The position numbers were made by a program, and so were the translations under genes. Positions 38,641 to 47,195 of a DNA stretch of 53,179 nucleotides are shown piece after piece. Where the stretch lies: contig CAMJBL010000014.1 of NCBI GenBank assembly GCA_946403845.1, positions 1 to 53,179 on the forward strand, in the 5' to 3' direction. Position 1 is the stretch's first letter, and each line of letters begins with the position of its first letter. The notes below the pieces were generated by a model. The model was not told where the DNA came from, did not search any database, and saw only the letters and a list, made by a program, of their open reading frames with translations. This stretch comes from an uncultured Prevotella sp. Its GTDB lineage: Bacteria; Bacteroidota; Bacteroidia; Bacteroidales; Bacteroidaceae.

Positions 38641-38674
38641 GAAGTGAGAAGTGAATAGTGAATAGTGAATAGTT
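38626..38674. repeat. heptamer array, AGAAGTG / AATAGTG type, 7 units
   Basis: AGAAGTG, AAAAGTG, AGAAGTG, AGAAGTG, AATAGTG, AATAGTG, AATAGTT. It supplies the stop codon of the binding-protein gene (38638-38640) and fills the gap to the phosphatase gene. Confidence 0.9.
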
Positions 38675-38689
38675 GGCTACCGCATAAGT

Positions 38690-41059
38690 ATGAAAAAGAT
38701 CTTAGCATATATCCGTCGTAAGCTGTCCGTCAGGGTCAGCCTGTGGGTGGTGTTTTTTGCTGCCATCATCTTCAATGTTGCCCTCGGCTTCCTGTTCTAT
38801 CAGGCCCGTGAAACAGTTCGTCAGGAGGCTGTCAGCCGCGCCACGCAGATCCTGGATAAGACCTCACTGCGTGTGGAGGGCATCCTGAATCGTGTGGAGG
38901 TGGCCTCGAACATGACCAAGTGGCTGGTACAGCGCCATCCCGACAAGGCCGACTCGATGTTCGTCTATAGCCGGGGCTTGTTGCAGAATAATCCCGACTT
39001 CTACAACTGCTCCATCGCCTTTGAGCCTTACTACTTCAAAGACAAAGGACGCTACTTCTCTGCCTATACCAAACACGTTGGTGACTCAATCCGCACGATA
39101 CAGGGCGGCAGCGACAGCTACCAGTATTTCTTTGCAGACTGGTATCTGATGCCCCAGCTACTGGAAAAACCGTGCTGGACGGAACCGTATATGGACCTCG
39201 ACGTGGCTACGAACACCAGCGAGATGGTGACCAGCTACTGTCAGACCATCACCGACAAGCAGAACCAGCTGATAGGTATCGTAAACATCAGTCTCTCGTT
39301 GAACTGGTTATCTCAGACCATCTCAGCCGTCAAACCCTATCCCAATTCCTACAGCATTATGATAGGCCGTGGCGGCACCTATTTCGTACATCCCGACACG
39401 ACGAAGATCACCCGCCAGACCATCTTCACGCAGACGCTGGAGCAGCCCGACACGGCCCTGACCGCTTTGGGCTATGCCATGCAGCATGGCGAGGAGGGCA
39501 TGAAACACATGAATATCGGTGGCAAGGACAGCTATGTCTTCTACAAACCCCTCGGCCAGACAGGCTGCTCGATGGCCATCGTCTGTCCGGAAAGCGATAT
39601 CTTCAGTGGTTTCGACCGTCTGCGCCGCACGATTATGACCATTGTTACCGTCGGACTGTTGCTGATGCTCTACTTCTTCATCCGCATCATCACCCGCGAG
39701 CTGAAGCCCCTGCGACGGCTGGCCGATGAGGCCGAGACCATCGCCTCGGGACAGTTTGATGCCGTACTGCCTGACTTCCAGCGCACCGACGAGATAGGCC
39801 AGCTGAGCCATTCGTTTGGTAATATGCAGCAGTCGTTGGTGAAATATATCGATGAGTTGAAGACCACGACCGCCCAGAAGGCCTCGATAGAGAGTGACCT
39901 CCGTATTGCCAGCGGCATACAGATGGGCATGCTGCCCGAGAACTTCCCCACCAAGGACGACCGTGATGACGTGCAGCTCTATGCCTCGCTGACCCCGGCC
40001 AAGGAGGTGGGCGGCGACCTGTTCGACTTCTATTTCCGCGACGAGAAACTCTTCTTCTGCATCGGTGACGTCTCGGGTAAGGGCGTGCCTGCCTCGCTCT
40101 TCATGGCAGTGACCCGTTCTACTTTCCGCACCGTGTCGGCTCACGAGTCGATGCCGGATCGCATCGTAACCATCATGAACAAGACGATTGCCGACATGAA
40201 TAAGAACAACATGTTCGTCACCCTCTTTGTCGGTGTGCTCGACCTGCCCACTGGCCGCCTGCACTACTGCAATGCCGGCCACGACGCCCCGTTGCTTGTC
40301 GGAGCAGGCGTGGGTGAACTGCCCTGCGATGCCAATATACCCGTCGGCTTCATGCCCGATTGGAAGTACACCCTGCAGGAGGCGCAGATCTTCACCGGCA
40401 CCACCATCTTCCTTTTCACCGACGGATTGACCGAGGCCATGAATGCCGAATATGCGCTGTTTAAGATGGAGCGCGTCAACGACGCGGCAAACCAAATACT
40501 GGCTCAACAGCAACAGGAACCCCGTCAGTTTATCGCCCGGATGACTGAAGCCGTCCGCCAGTTTGTGGGCGATGCCGAACAGAGCGACGACCTGACCTTG
40601 ATGGCCATACAGTATATCAAGCAGCAGAGTGATGTACGGATGAGGAAAAGCATCGTTCTGCCCAACGACACGCAGGAAGTGCCGCGGCTGAATGCCTTTG
40701 TCGAGGAAGTCTGCCAGACTGTGGGATTCGACGAGATGGTCAGCATGCAGATAAAAGTTGCCGTAGAGGAGGCTGTAGTAAACGTAATGAAATACGCCTA
40801 CCCGCCCGGACAGCACGGCGACGTGACCATTGAGGCTGCAACAAATGATGTGCGTTTGAAGTTTACCATCATCGACAGCGGTAAGCCCTTTGACCCCACC
40901 GTCCAGACTGAAGTCGACACGACGCTTTCTGCCGAACAGCGCAACATTGGCGGACTGGGCATCCACATCATGCGTCAGAATATGGATTCCATCAACTATG
41001 AGCGCATGGACAACCTCAATGTGCTGACGCTGAGGAAAAAATTAAAAGATCTTGCCTGA
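38690..41059 (+). CDS. Cache-HAMP-SpoIIE phosphatase with C-terminal RsbW-like ATPase
   Basis: 789 residues. In order: transmembrane helix (about residues 18-38), periplasmic double-Cache-like sensor (SRATQILDKTSLRVEGIL, then FFADWYLMPQLLEKPCWTEPYMD), second helix (about 307-331), HAMP linker, PP2C/SpoIIE domain with metal residues in KEVGGDLFDFY, GDVSGKGVPASLFM, NAGHDAPLL and LFTDGLTEAMN, and an anti-sigma-factor kinase-like ATPase (AVEEAVVNVMKYAY, IIDSGKPFDP, GGLGIHIM). It is thus a sensor phosphatase fused to an anti-sigma-type kinase, the layout of partner-switching systems. It follows the lone binding protein and overlaps the sugar-transferase gene tail to tail by 18 bases. Confidence 0.92.
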   Translation: MKKILAYIRRKLSVRVSLWVVFFAAIIFNVALGFLFYQARETVRQEAVSRATQILDKTSLRVEGILNRVEVASNMTKWLVQRHPDKADSMFVYSRGLLQNNPDFYNCSIAFEPYYFKDKGRYFSAYTKHVGDSIRTIQGGSDSYQYFFADWYLMPQLLEKPCWTEPYMDLDVATNTSEMVTSYCQTITDKQNQLIGIVNISLSLNWLSQTISAVKPYPNSYSIMIGRGGTYFVHPDTTKITRQTIFTQTLEQPDTALTALGYAMQHGEEGMKHMNIGGKDSYVFYKPLGQTGCSMAIVCPESDIFSGFDRLRRTIMTIVTVGLLLMLYFFIRIITRELKPLRRLADEAETIASGQFDAVLPDFQRTDEIGQLSHSFGNMQQSLVKYIDELKTTTAQKASIESDLRIASGIQMGMLPENFPTKDDRDDVQLYASLTPAKEVGGDLFDFYFRDEKLFFCIGDVSGKGVPASLFMAVTRSTFRTVSAHESMPDRIVTIMNKTIADMNKNNMFVTLFVGVLDLPTGRLHYCNAGHDAPLLVGAGVGELPCDANIPVGFMPDWKYTLQEAQIFTGTTIFLFTDGLTEAMNAEYALFKMERVNDAANQILAQQQQEPRQFIARMTEAVRQFVGDAEQSDDLTLMAIQYIKQQSDVRMRKSIVLPNDTQEVPRLNAFVEEVCQTVGFDEMVSMQIKVAVEEAVVNVMKYAYPPGQHGDVTIEAATNDVRLKFTIIDSGKPFDPTVQTEVDTTLSAEQRNIGGLGIHIMRQNMDSINYERMDNLNVLTLRKKLKDLA

Positions 41060-41611
41060 TACGATGTCAGCGAAGGTCTTCCAAAGTATCTTGGCATCAG
41101 TCCAGAGGGATTGGTGTTCGAGATAGTAGAGGTCCATCTCCAGGCGGACGAGCATTTTGTCGATGGTGTCGGTATAACCGTTCTTCAAGGTGGCATAGCT
41201 GGTGATGCCAGGACGTAAGGCATAGAGACGTTCGTAGCGGGCATCGCGCTGCATAATCTGGTCGATATAGTATTTCCGCTCCGGGCGCGGTCCTACGAAT
41301 GCCATATCGCCAATGAAGACATTCCACAGTTGGGGCAGTTCGTCGAGGTGGTGGGTGCGCAGGAATCTGCCGATGCGTGTCAGTCGTGGGTCGTCATCTT
41401 GCTGTAGCAGTTCCTCACCTTCTTTCTCTGCATCGACCACCATGCTACGGAACTTATAAATGTAAAAAGGCTTTCCATGAAGTCCGATGCGCTCCTGCTT
41501 ATAGATGGCAGGTCCGCCACCCAGTTTGATGGTCAGCCAACAGACAAGGATGAGAGGGGAGAAAACAATCAGGCACAGGGCTGACACGATGAGATCAATG
41601 AACCGTTTCAT
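41042..41611 (-). CDS. undecaprenyl-phosphate sugar phosphotransferase (PglC/WbaP type)
   Basis: 189 residues, monotopic initiating transferase. N-terminal membrane helix ([20 protein letters not shown]), then [30 protein letters not shown], the catalytic region [26 protein letters not shown], and MAFVGPRPE. It moves a sugar-1-phosphate from a UDP-sugar to undecaprenyl phosphate on the inner face of the membrane. It is the last gene of the polysaccharide locus and overlaps the WecA-like gene by 4 bases. The sugar cannot be told. Confidence 0.93.
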   Translation of the reverse strand: MKRFIDLIVSALCLIVFSPLILVCWLTIKLGGGPAIYKQERIGLHGKPFYIYKFRSMVVDAEKEGEELLQQDDDPRLTRIGRFLRTHHLDELPQLWNVFIGDMAFVGPRPERKYYIDQIMQRDARYERLYALRPGITSYATLKNGYTDTIDKMLVRLEMDLYYLEHQSLWTDAKILWKTFADIVSGKIF

Positions 41612-42690
41612 GCCACAACGATCTTCATTTGGTTAATACAGACATTGACCAGACTGTAGATAAGCACATCGATGACGATAATCCAGGTGAAGTTCAGAAG
41701 CGGATACAGTCCGAAGTTGACGGCAGCATAGGCGACAGCCAGTCCGAGGATCGTCAGGAGGGCCTGGTGCTGGTTCATGCCAGAGCGCATCAGCTTGTGA
41801 TGGATATGGTTCTTATCGGCATCGAAAAGGGGCTTGTGATGGATGAGGCGGTAGAGTGTCACCCTCACCACATCGGCCATCGGCACGAAGAGCAGGGTGA
41901 TGGGAACCAGCAAGGCCTCCGGACGTGTAGGCCAGATAGCGGTGTTATCGGAAGCACACTTGATGGCGAGGAAGCCCAGGATGAATCCTAAAGATAGTGA
42001 ACCGGAGTCGCCCATGAATATCTTGGTGTTACGTTCGGCACTACCGAATAGATTGAAATAGCTGAAAGCAATCAGGGCACCAATCAGACCTGCTACCAGG
42101 ATGGCGTAGGTGTGCATGAAGACATCGTAATAGTTGAAATAGACCAGGAATCCAATCAGGGCAAACAGAGATAGTCCTGATGCCAGTCCATCGATGCCGT
42201 CGATGAGGTTGATGGCGTTGTCGATGAATACCATCATGAAGATGGTTAGTGGGATGCCGATGTAATAAGGTATCTCATAAATGCCGAAAAGCCCGTAGAG
42301 GTTGTTGATATAGAGGCCTGCAAAGGGAAGCAGACAGCCTGTCATGATCTGAACGGTAAATTTCGTCTTGGCATTCAGGCCCGTCAGGTCGTCGATGATG
42401 CCGGTGATATAGATGAGCAGTAGGCCCATCGTGAAGATGGCGCTCCAGAGGGTGACGGGCAGAGTGTTCTCGTCGGAAACGGGCAACAGGAGCAGAACGA
42501 CGAGGAATGCGGTGATCATGCTGGGAAAGAAGGATATGCCTCCCATGCGGGGAACGGCATTCTTATGCACCTTCCGGTCGTTGGGAATATCGTAGAGTTT
42601 CTTCCGTTTGCAATAGTCAAGAATGATGGGCGTGAAAACAAACCCGCATACCAGACTCAATAAAAAAGCACCGAGTAGATATATCGTCAT
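41608..42690 (-). CDS. WecA/MraY-family GlcNAc-1-phosphate transferase
   Basis: 360 residues with about ten transmembrane helices. Catalytic motifs: FIDNAINLIDGIDGLASGL (metal-binding Asp) and NLFGSAERNTKIFMGDSGSLSLGF (phosphate loop), plus HHKLMRSGMNQHQALL in the last loop. It is polytopic and of a different class from the neighbouring transferase, so the locus holds two initiators. The ATG at 42690 replaces an in-frame TTG at 42696. Confidence 0.93.
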   Translation of the reverse strand: MTIYLLGAFLLSLVCGFVFTPIILDYCKRKKLYDIPNDRKVHKNAVPRMGGISFFPSMITAFLVVLLLLPVSDENTLPVTLWSAIFTMGLLLIYITGIIDDLTGLNAKTKFTVQIMTGCLLPFAGLYINNLYGLFGIYEIPYYIGIPLTIFMMVFIDNAINLIDGIDGLASGLSLFALIGFLVYFNYYDVFMHTYAILVAGLIGALIAFSYFNLFGSAERNTKIFMGDSGSLSLGFILGFLAIKCASDNTAIWPTRPEALLVPITLLFVPMADVVRVTLYRLIHHKPLFDADKNHIHHKLMRSGMNQHQALLTILGLAVAYAAVNFGLYPLLNFTWIIVIDVLIYSLVNVCINQMKIVVA

Positions 42691-42765
42691 ACGCAAATCG
42701 TTCTGTTATTATATAATAATAACTGATAAAACGAATGATTATTGTATGCGGTTTCGATTATTTTT

Positions 42766-43896
42766 TCACCCTTCATCAATAAGTTGGTGGAAAATCTTGT
42801 CAGCTGCTTTATTTGACTGCTCGCTGGTGAACATCGTGGCAATACGCTCTTTGCCTGCTGTGGCATATTGCATGTACAGATCATTGTCGCTGAGTAACTT
42901 GTCGATAGCAGCGGCATAGGCCTTGACATCACCTAAAGGAACCTCCTCGCAAGTCTGATTCTGAACCGACACCCAGTTGACGCCCGAGCCCTCAATCGTG
43001 AAAGTAACTGGCACACTGCCACAATACATGGCCTCTGCCAAGGCAATACCGAAGGCTTCTTGTTTGGTACAAGAGGTGAAGGCGAAAATATCGGAGGCAT
43101 AATAATAGCAACGCAGATAATCGTTGGGGATACGTCCAATGAACTTCACCCTGTCGGAAGTTGTCATGGCCTTTAGCCGATCCGTCTCTGGTCCTCTTCC
43201 GCCAATGAGGATGACGCAGTCTGACTGGATGTATTTCTCGGCTTCTATCAGATAGTTGATACCTTTGTAGGTGGCATGACGGCCTACAATAAAGACAATC
43301 TTCTTGTGATGGAACTTATTCCTGATCTCCTCAACCGTCTTCTCATCACCCTTTTTCCATTGGAATTCTTTTTTGATGATGCCATTGGGAACGACCTTGA
43401 CCTTGTCACGATAGTCATAAATGGGACTCGAGGGATGGATATAGTTGGGACTCGTAGCGAGTATCAGATCGGCTTTCTTCAGCAGTCTCCGTTCGAAACG
43501 GTTAACGCAACGATAAAGAAGTCCCTTGCCCAAGATGTCAGAATGCCATAACAGCACAAGTTTGGCATCACGAGGGGCCAGCTTGGCTGTGATGGGGTAG
43601 AGGAACGGATTGGGGCAGTGTAGAAGGATGATGTCGGGCTGCTCCTCGTAAATGATCTTCTTGAGATAGTGATAATAGGTGAAAGCAATATCCTGACTTG
43701 AGATTTTCATGGAGGGGGCAATACGGTAGACCTTGACGCCATTGACGGTATCCATACGCGTAATACCGTCTTGACTGAAACAAATGACGACATGGTCGAA
43801 ATGGGTCAGACCTTCGGCCATGTATTTCGTGACGGTCTCAATACCGCCTTCCACAGGATAATAATATTTGGCTATCTGGAGTATAGTTTTCTTCAT
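42766..43896 (-). CDS. glycosyltransferase family 4
   Basis: 376 residues, GT-B fold. KYYYPVEGGIETVTKYMAEGL at the start, IVGRHATYKGINYLIEA in the middle, and EAFGIALAEAMYCGSVPVTFTIEG as the donor-sugar E-x7-E motif. It should add one sugar to the lipid-linked repeat unit in the cytoplasm. The ATG at 43896 is chosen; the frame to 43926 would start inside the previous intergenic gap. A 75-base AT-rich gap separates it from the WecA-like gene. Confidence 0.92.
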   Translation of the reverse strand: MKKTILQIAKYYYPVEGGIETVTKYMAEGLTHFDHVVICFSQDGITRMDTVNGVKVYRIAPSMKISSQDIAFTYYHYLKKIIYEEQPDIILLHCPNPFLYPITAKLAPRDAKLVLLWHSDILGKGLLYRCVNRFERRLLKKADLILATSPNYIHPSSPIYDYRDKVKVVPNGIIKKEFQWKKGDEKTVEEIRNKFHHKKIVFIVGRHATYKGINYLIEAEKYIQSDCVILIGGRGPETDRLKAMTTSDRVKFIGRIPNDYLRCYYYASDIFAFTSCTKQEAFGIALAEAMYCGSVPVTFTIEGSGVNWVSVQNQTCEEVPLGDVKAYAAAIDKLLSDNDLYMQYATAGKERIATMFTSEQSNKAADKIFHQLIDEG

Positions 43897-43936
43897 CAGC
43901 AATATCTTTTCATTATTATAACGCAATAAATAGCGG

Positions 43937-45016
43937 TTAATTGTGTTGGTCTGGTATTTTTTCCTTCAGGAGATTGATGAGCGTCTTGGCAGATTCCTCC
44001 CAGGAGAATGTCACACGGGGACAGGAACGATGTGACATCGAGACGTCACACGCGTTCCTGTCCCCATGTGACGTTTCGAGAAACTGCTTGACGGCTTTCC
44101 TGATCTCATTGGGATTATAGGGATCGAAATAGATGGCGGCATCGCCACAGACCTCACGAAGTACGGGGATGTCGGAAACTAATACCGGACATCCGCAACT
44201 CATAGCCTCGATGGGGGGCAGACCGAATCCTTCGTAGAGAGAAGGGAAAATGAAGCAGACGGCTTGGTTGTAAAGCCGCACCAGTTCTTCATCGGAAACG
44301 CGGCCCAGATAGCGGATGTTCTCTTGTTGGGCTGCATGGTCGTCTTGTTGCGTAAAGACACGGTGGCGTGCGCCTACGATGTAGAGTTTACAGTCTTGAA
44401 TATCGCTGAAGGCTTCGATCAGACGGTTGAAATTCTTACGGGGGTCAAGGGATGATACGGCCAGGGCAAAGCGCTCTTGGGGCGTAGCGACTTGAGGCAG
44501 AGGTCGGAAAAGACTATCGTCTGTCGCATTATAGATGACGGTGATGTCCTGCGCCTTGATAAAGGGGTAGAACCGTCTGATTTCCTGTTTGGAGAACGCG
44601 CTGACGGTGAGGATATGCTGAGAGGTCCTGACGGCCAGGGGTGTCAGGAGCTTGTACCACCAGTAATAGGCGCGTGAGAACCATTTGGGATTTTCCAGAA
44701 ACGACAGGTCATGAATGGTCATGATCTTATGTCGGATAAGGATGGAACCCAGGCCTGTGAAACTGAGGACGACATAATTCCTCTTGCCGAAAAAGAAGAA
44801 GGGCAGGATGCACTGTTCCCAGAAATGGGAGTTGCCTCGGCCATAATGGACAATCTGCAGACCACTGACGTCGTAGCAGGCCTGAATAGGGGCATGGGGG
44901 CAGATGATAGTAAAGGAGAGCTGTTGCTCCGCCATCGCCTTGCACATATTATAGGCATAGCGTTCGACACCCGTCATGGGCTGCGTCAGGAATCGGCCGT
45001 TGATATATATAGTCAT
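43937..45016 (-). CDS. glycosyltransferase family 4 with an in-frame REP pair
   Basis: 359 residues, GT-B fold. It shows YINGRFLTQPMTGVERYAYNMC at the start, SSLDPRKNFNRLIEAF, and the donor motif PSLYEGFGLPPIEAMSCGCPVLVSD. The C-terminal part then reads ISKAVKQFLE-like sequence followed by TSHGDRNACDVSMSHRSCPR before VTFSWEESAKTLINLL. These 20 residues are encoded by two inverted hairpin units at 44010-44072 and are absent from what the fold needs. The enzyme may tolerate them, since they lie in a terminal loop. Confidence 0.9.
   Translation of the reverse strand: MTIYINGRFLTQPMTGVERYAYNMCKAMAEQQLSFTIICPHAPIQACYDVSGLQIVHYGRGNSHFWEQCILPFFFFGKRNYVVLSFTGLGSILIRHKIMTIHDLSFLENPKWFSRAYYWWYKLLTPLAVRTSQHILTVSAFSKQEIRRFYPFIKAQDITVIYNATDDSLFRPLPQVATPQERFALAVSSLDPRKNFNRLIEAFSDIQDCKLYIVGARHRVFTQQDDHAAQQENIRYLGRVSDEELVRLYNQAVCFIFPSLYEGFGLPPIEAMSCGCPVLVSDIPVLREVCGDAAIYFDPYNPNEIRKAVKQFLETSHGDRNACDVSMSHRSCPRVTFSWEESAKTLINLLKEKIPDQHN
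44010..44072. repeat. inverted pair of REP-like hairpins inside a glycosyltransferase gene
   Basis: Unit 1 (44010-44036): ends GTCACA/TGTGAC, loop with GGGGACAGG. Unit 2 (44045-44072): same ends, loop with CCTGTCCCC. The 20-base arms 44010-44029 and 44053-44072 pair along their whole length with one mismatch. Confidence 0.85.
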
Positions 45017-45018
45017 GA

Positions 45019-45867
45019 TTAGTGGATATGCAGCAGGAACTTGTGATAATAATAGGTAAAAATAGAACCATAGCCGGCACTACGGAGCATGCGGTACTGT
45101 TTCATGTTCAGTCGGAGCATTTGGCCGAAATGACGTATCCGATAGCCTATCGTAAAGCGGGAACCGTCAGTTGCTCCAACGGTATTGTCACCATGATTCC
45201 TGTATTCCATGAGTGCTTCGGGCATCGCATAGACAATGCCTTTTTCCGCAAAGGTACGTGTGGTTACCCACCCATCGTGCATCAGGGCATGTTCCCAGGA
45301 ACGGTCTAACGAGATCTCCCTTGCTTTCCTGTTGAACAGCATGGCACATCCTAAGGTGATGTTGATGACGCAGCTCTTGAAATCTTTGACGGATTCAGGG
45401 TAGATGTGGCCGTATTCCCGATAGGAGGGATGTAAGAGATTGAGATTGCTGTCGACCACTCTTACGTCGGAATGTACGATAATGGGTTTGTCAGGATGCT
45501 GCGTTTCCTGCCCAATCATCGCCTGATACGATAGTTCGACTTTAGTAGGATGCCAGACGTCATCCTGATCGGAGAACATATAGTAGTCGGCTTCTACTTT
45601 TTCCAAGAGACTCATGAAGTTCTGTAGGGCTCCGCCTTGAGAGGGATAGTCCATAACGGTCACCCATTCCGGATATTTCCTGGTATAGTCGTTCAACAGT
45701 TCTACAGTTCCGTCTGTGGAGCCATCATCATGGATGTACAAATGCCATTGTCTGCTGCTTTGAGACAAAATGGAGTCTATCTGCTCGCGGAGGTATTTCA
45801 CTCCGTTATAGGTCGCCATCAGAATGGCGATATTTGGTTTTGTTTTATTGTCATTTATTTGTTCCAT
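45019..45867 (-). CDS. glycosyltransferase family 2
   Basis: 282 residues, GT-A fold. IAILMATYNGVKYLREQID at the start, HDDGSTDGTVELL (UDP binding), a DXD-like metal motif in MFSDQDDVWHPTK, and a helix-rich end. It overlaps the flippase gene by 13 bases and is 2 bases from the next gene. It adds a sugar to the growing lipid-linked unit, probably with the two GT4 enzymes. Confidence 0.93.
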   Translation of the reverse strand: MEQINDNKTKPNIAILMATYNGVKYLREQIDSILSQSSRQWHLYIHDDGSTDGTVELLNDYTRKYPEWVTVMDYPSQGGALQNFMSLLEKVEADYYMFSDQDDVWHPTKVELSYQAMIGQETQHPDKPIIVHSDVRVVDSNLNLLHPSYREYGHIYPESVKDFKSCVINITLGCAMLFNRKAREISLDRSWEHALMHDGWVTTRTFAEKGIVYAMPEALMEYRNHGDNTVGATDGSRFTIGYRIRHFGQMLRLNMKQYRMLRSAGYGSIFTYYYHKFLLHIH

Positions 45868-47195
45868 ATACCTGTTGCGTGACCATTAATGAGTTTGTTG
45901 AACTGCACCCTGTTGATAATGAGGCCAGGAATGTTGACGATGCACATCACAGCAATAAACCAAACGATGTCATTCGTAAACTTGACGACGATATAGGCCA
46001 ATGGGATGAACAGAATAGCGGCTGATGCCGTGAATATTAATTGTAAGCACAATTTCCCGATACCATTGATGAAGTAGCTGTAACGCATGCTGTAAATCAG
46101 TATGAAGATATATATTGCTACTGCTATACTCATCTTCTTGTCGATGGCGAAATCCTGACCTATCCATTTGGCGTAGACAAAGTCGGAAACAATAATCATG
46201 ACTATCAGGCATATGAAAATGCCAATGGTCATCAGTCGGAGTTTCCGGGTAGCATTGTGTATCCACTGGATGTCGCCGCGCTCGTAAGCATCGGTGGTGG
46301 CATTCCAGAAAGGCATGCAGATAACGGTAAACCCTACGAGAAGAATGCTGAAATAACGATAGGCAATCTGGTAAGGCGTCACCAAGGCTGGTGTAAATAG
46401 CTTTGAGATCAGAATATTGGATGTCATGAACAGAATGACGCCTGATATCTGGATAATGAAAAAGCGTATGCCCATATTGATGACGGCTTTGGCTTCTTGC
46501 AGATCGACAAGACCGAAGGCTGGTCTCAGATGAGGATACTTAAAATAGAAAGTATAAGGGTAGGCCAAGAAATAGACGAGTAGGGGACAGGCCGTGTTGA
46601 CCAGTGCAATGTGGAGCAAGGAATGGCTGCCACTAAGAGAGACAATATAAGTACCGATGAGTGCTAAGGTCTGCCCTATGGCGATCAGCAGGTTGCTGAC
46701 GGCTGGCAATTGCAGCCCCATATAGAAGTTGCCGATGAGTTTGAATATGAACGTTGTACATACCAGTGTGACAGTTACCATCAGCACCTGGTCGAGATTT
46801 CCGATTTTTGCCGGTTCAACATTGAATAGTTCGTATGTATCACTTGTCAGAATGAATACTAAAAGAATTAGCAGGGTTGGAATAATGATGTAAGTCAACA
46901 TGGCAAAGGTAGAAGATATCAGCGACCTGGCATGCTGCTCATCACCATGCGCCAGATAAATGGCCAGTTTATTCCTCATGCCATTGCCAAGCCCGATGTC
47001 CATGTTGTCAATCCACAGCATCACGCTACTGATGGTCAGCCAGACACCATTGGTGTAGTCACCTAAGCAGTTCAGTGTGACGGGTACTATCAAAAGCACA
47101 ATGAGGGCTGACCATCCTTTGGCTATAAAAGATATCAAGATGTTCTTCTGAAGTCGTGAAGAACGCTTCTGGCTGATGCTGTTGTCCATACTCAT
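45855..47195 (-). CDS. Wzx-type oligosaccharide flippase
   Basis: 446 residues with about twelve to fourteen transmembrane helices, in the pattern of MOP-superfamily repeat-unit flippases: LIVLLIVPVTLNCLGDYTNG near the start, GLGNGMRNKLAIYLA in the first cytoplasmic loop, and paired helices through to the end. It moves lipid-linked repeat units across the inner membrane for the polymerase encoded next to it. It overlaps the Wzz-Wzy gene by 4 bases. Confidence 0.9.
   Translation of the reverse strand: MSMDNSISQKRSSRLQKNILISFIAKGWSALIVLLIVPVTLNCLGDYTNGVWLTISSVMLWIDNMDIGLGNGMRNKLAIYLAHGDEQHARSLISSTFAMLTYIIIPTLLILLVFILTSDTYELFNVEPAKIGNLDQVLMVTVTLVCTTFIFKLIGNFYMGLQLPAVSNLLIAIGQTLALIGTYIVSLSGSHSLLHIALVNTACPLLVYFLAYPYTFYFKYPHLRPAFGLVDLQEAKAVINMGIRFFIIQISGVILFMTSNILISKLFTPALVTPYQIAYRYFSILLVGFTVICMPFWNATTDAYERGDIQWIHNATRKLRLMTIGIFICLIVMIIVSDFVYAKWIGQDFAIDKKMSIAVAIYIFILIYSMRYSYFINGIGKLCLQLIFTASAAILFIPLAYIVVKFTNDIVWFIAVMCIVNIPGLIINRVQFNKLINGHATGIWNK

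Noticed and set aside
85..44072. CRISPR array
   Set aside because: The repeats are 7, 9, 21, 22 or 27 bases with no spacers of regular length and no cas genes in the window.
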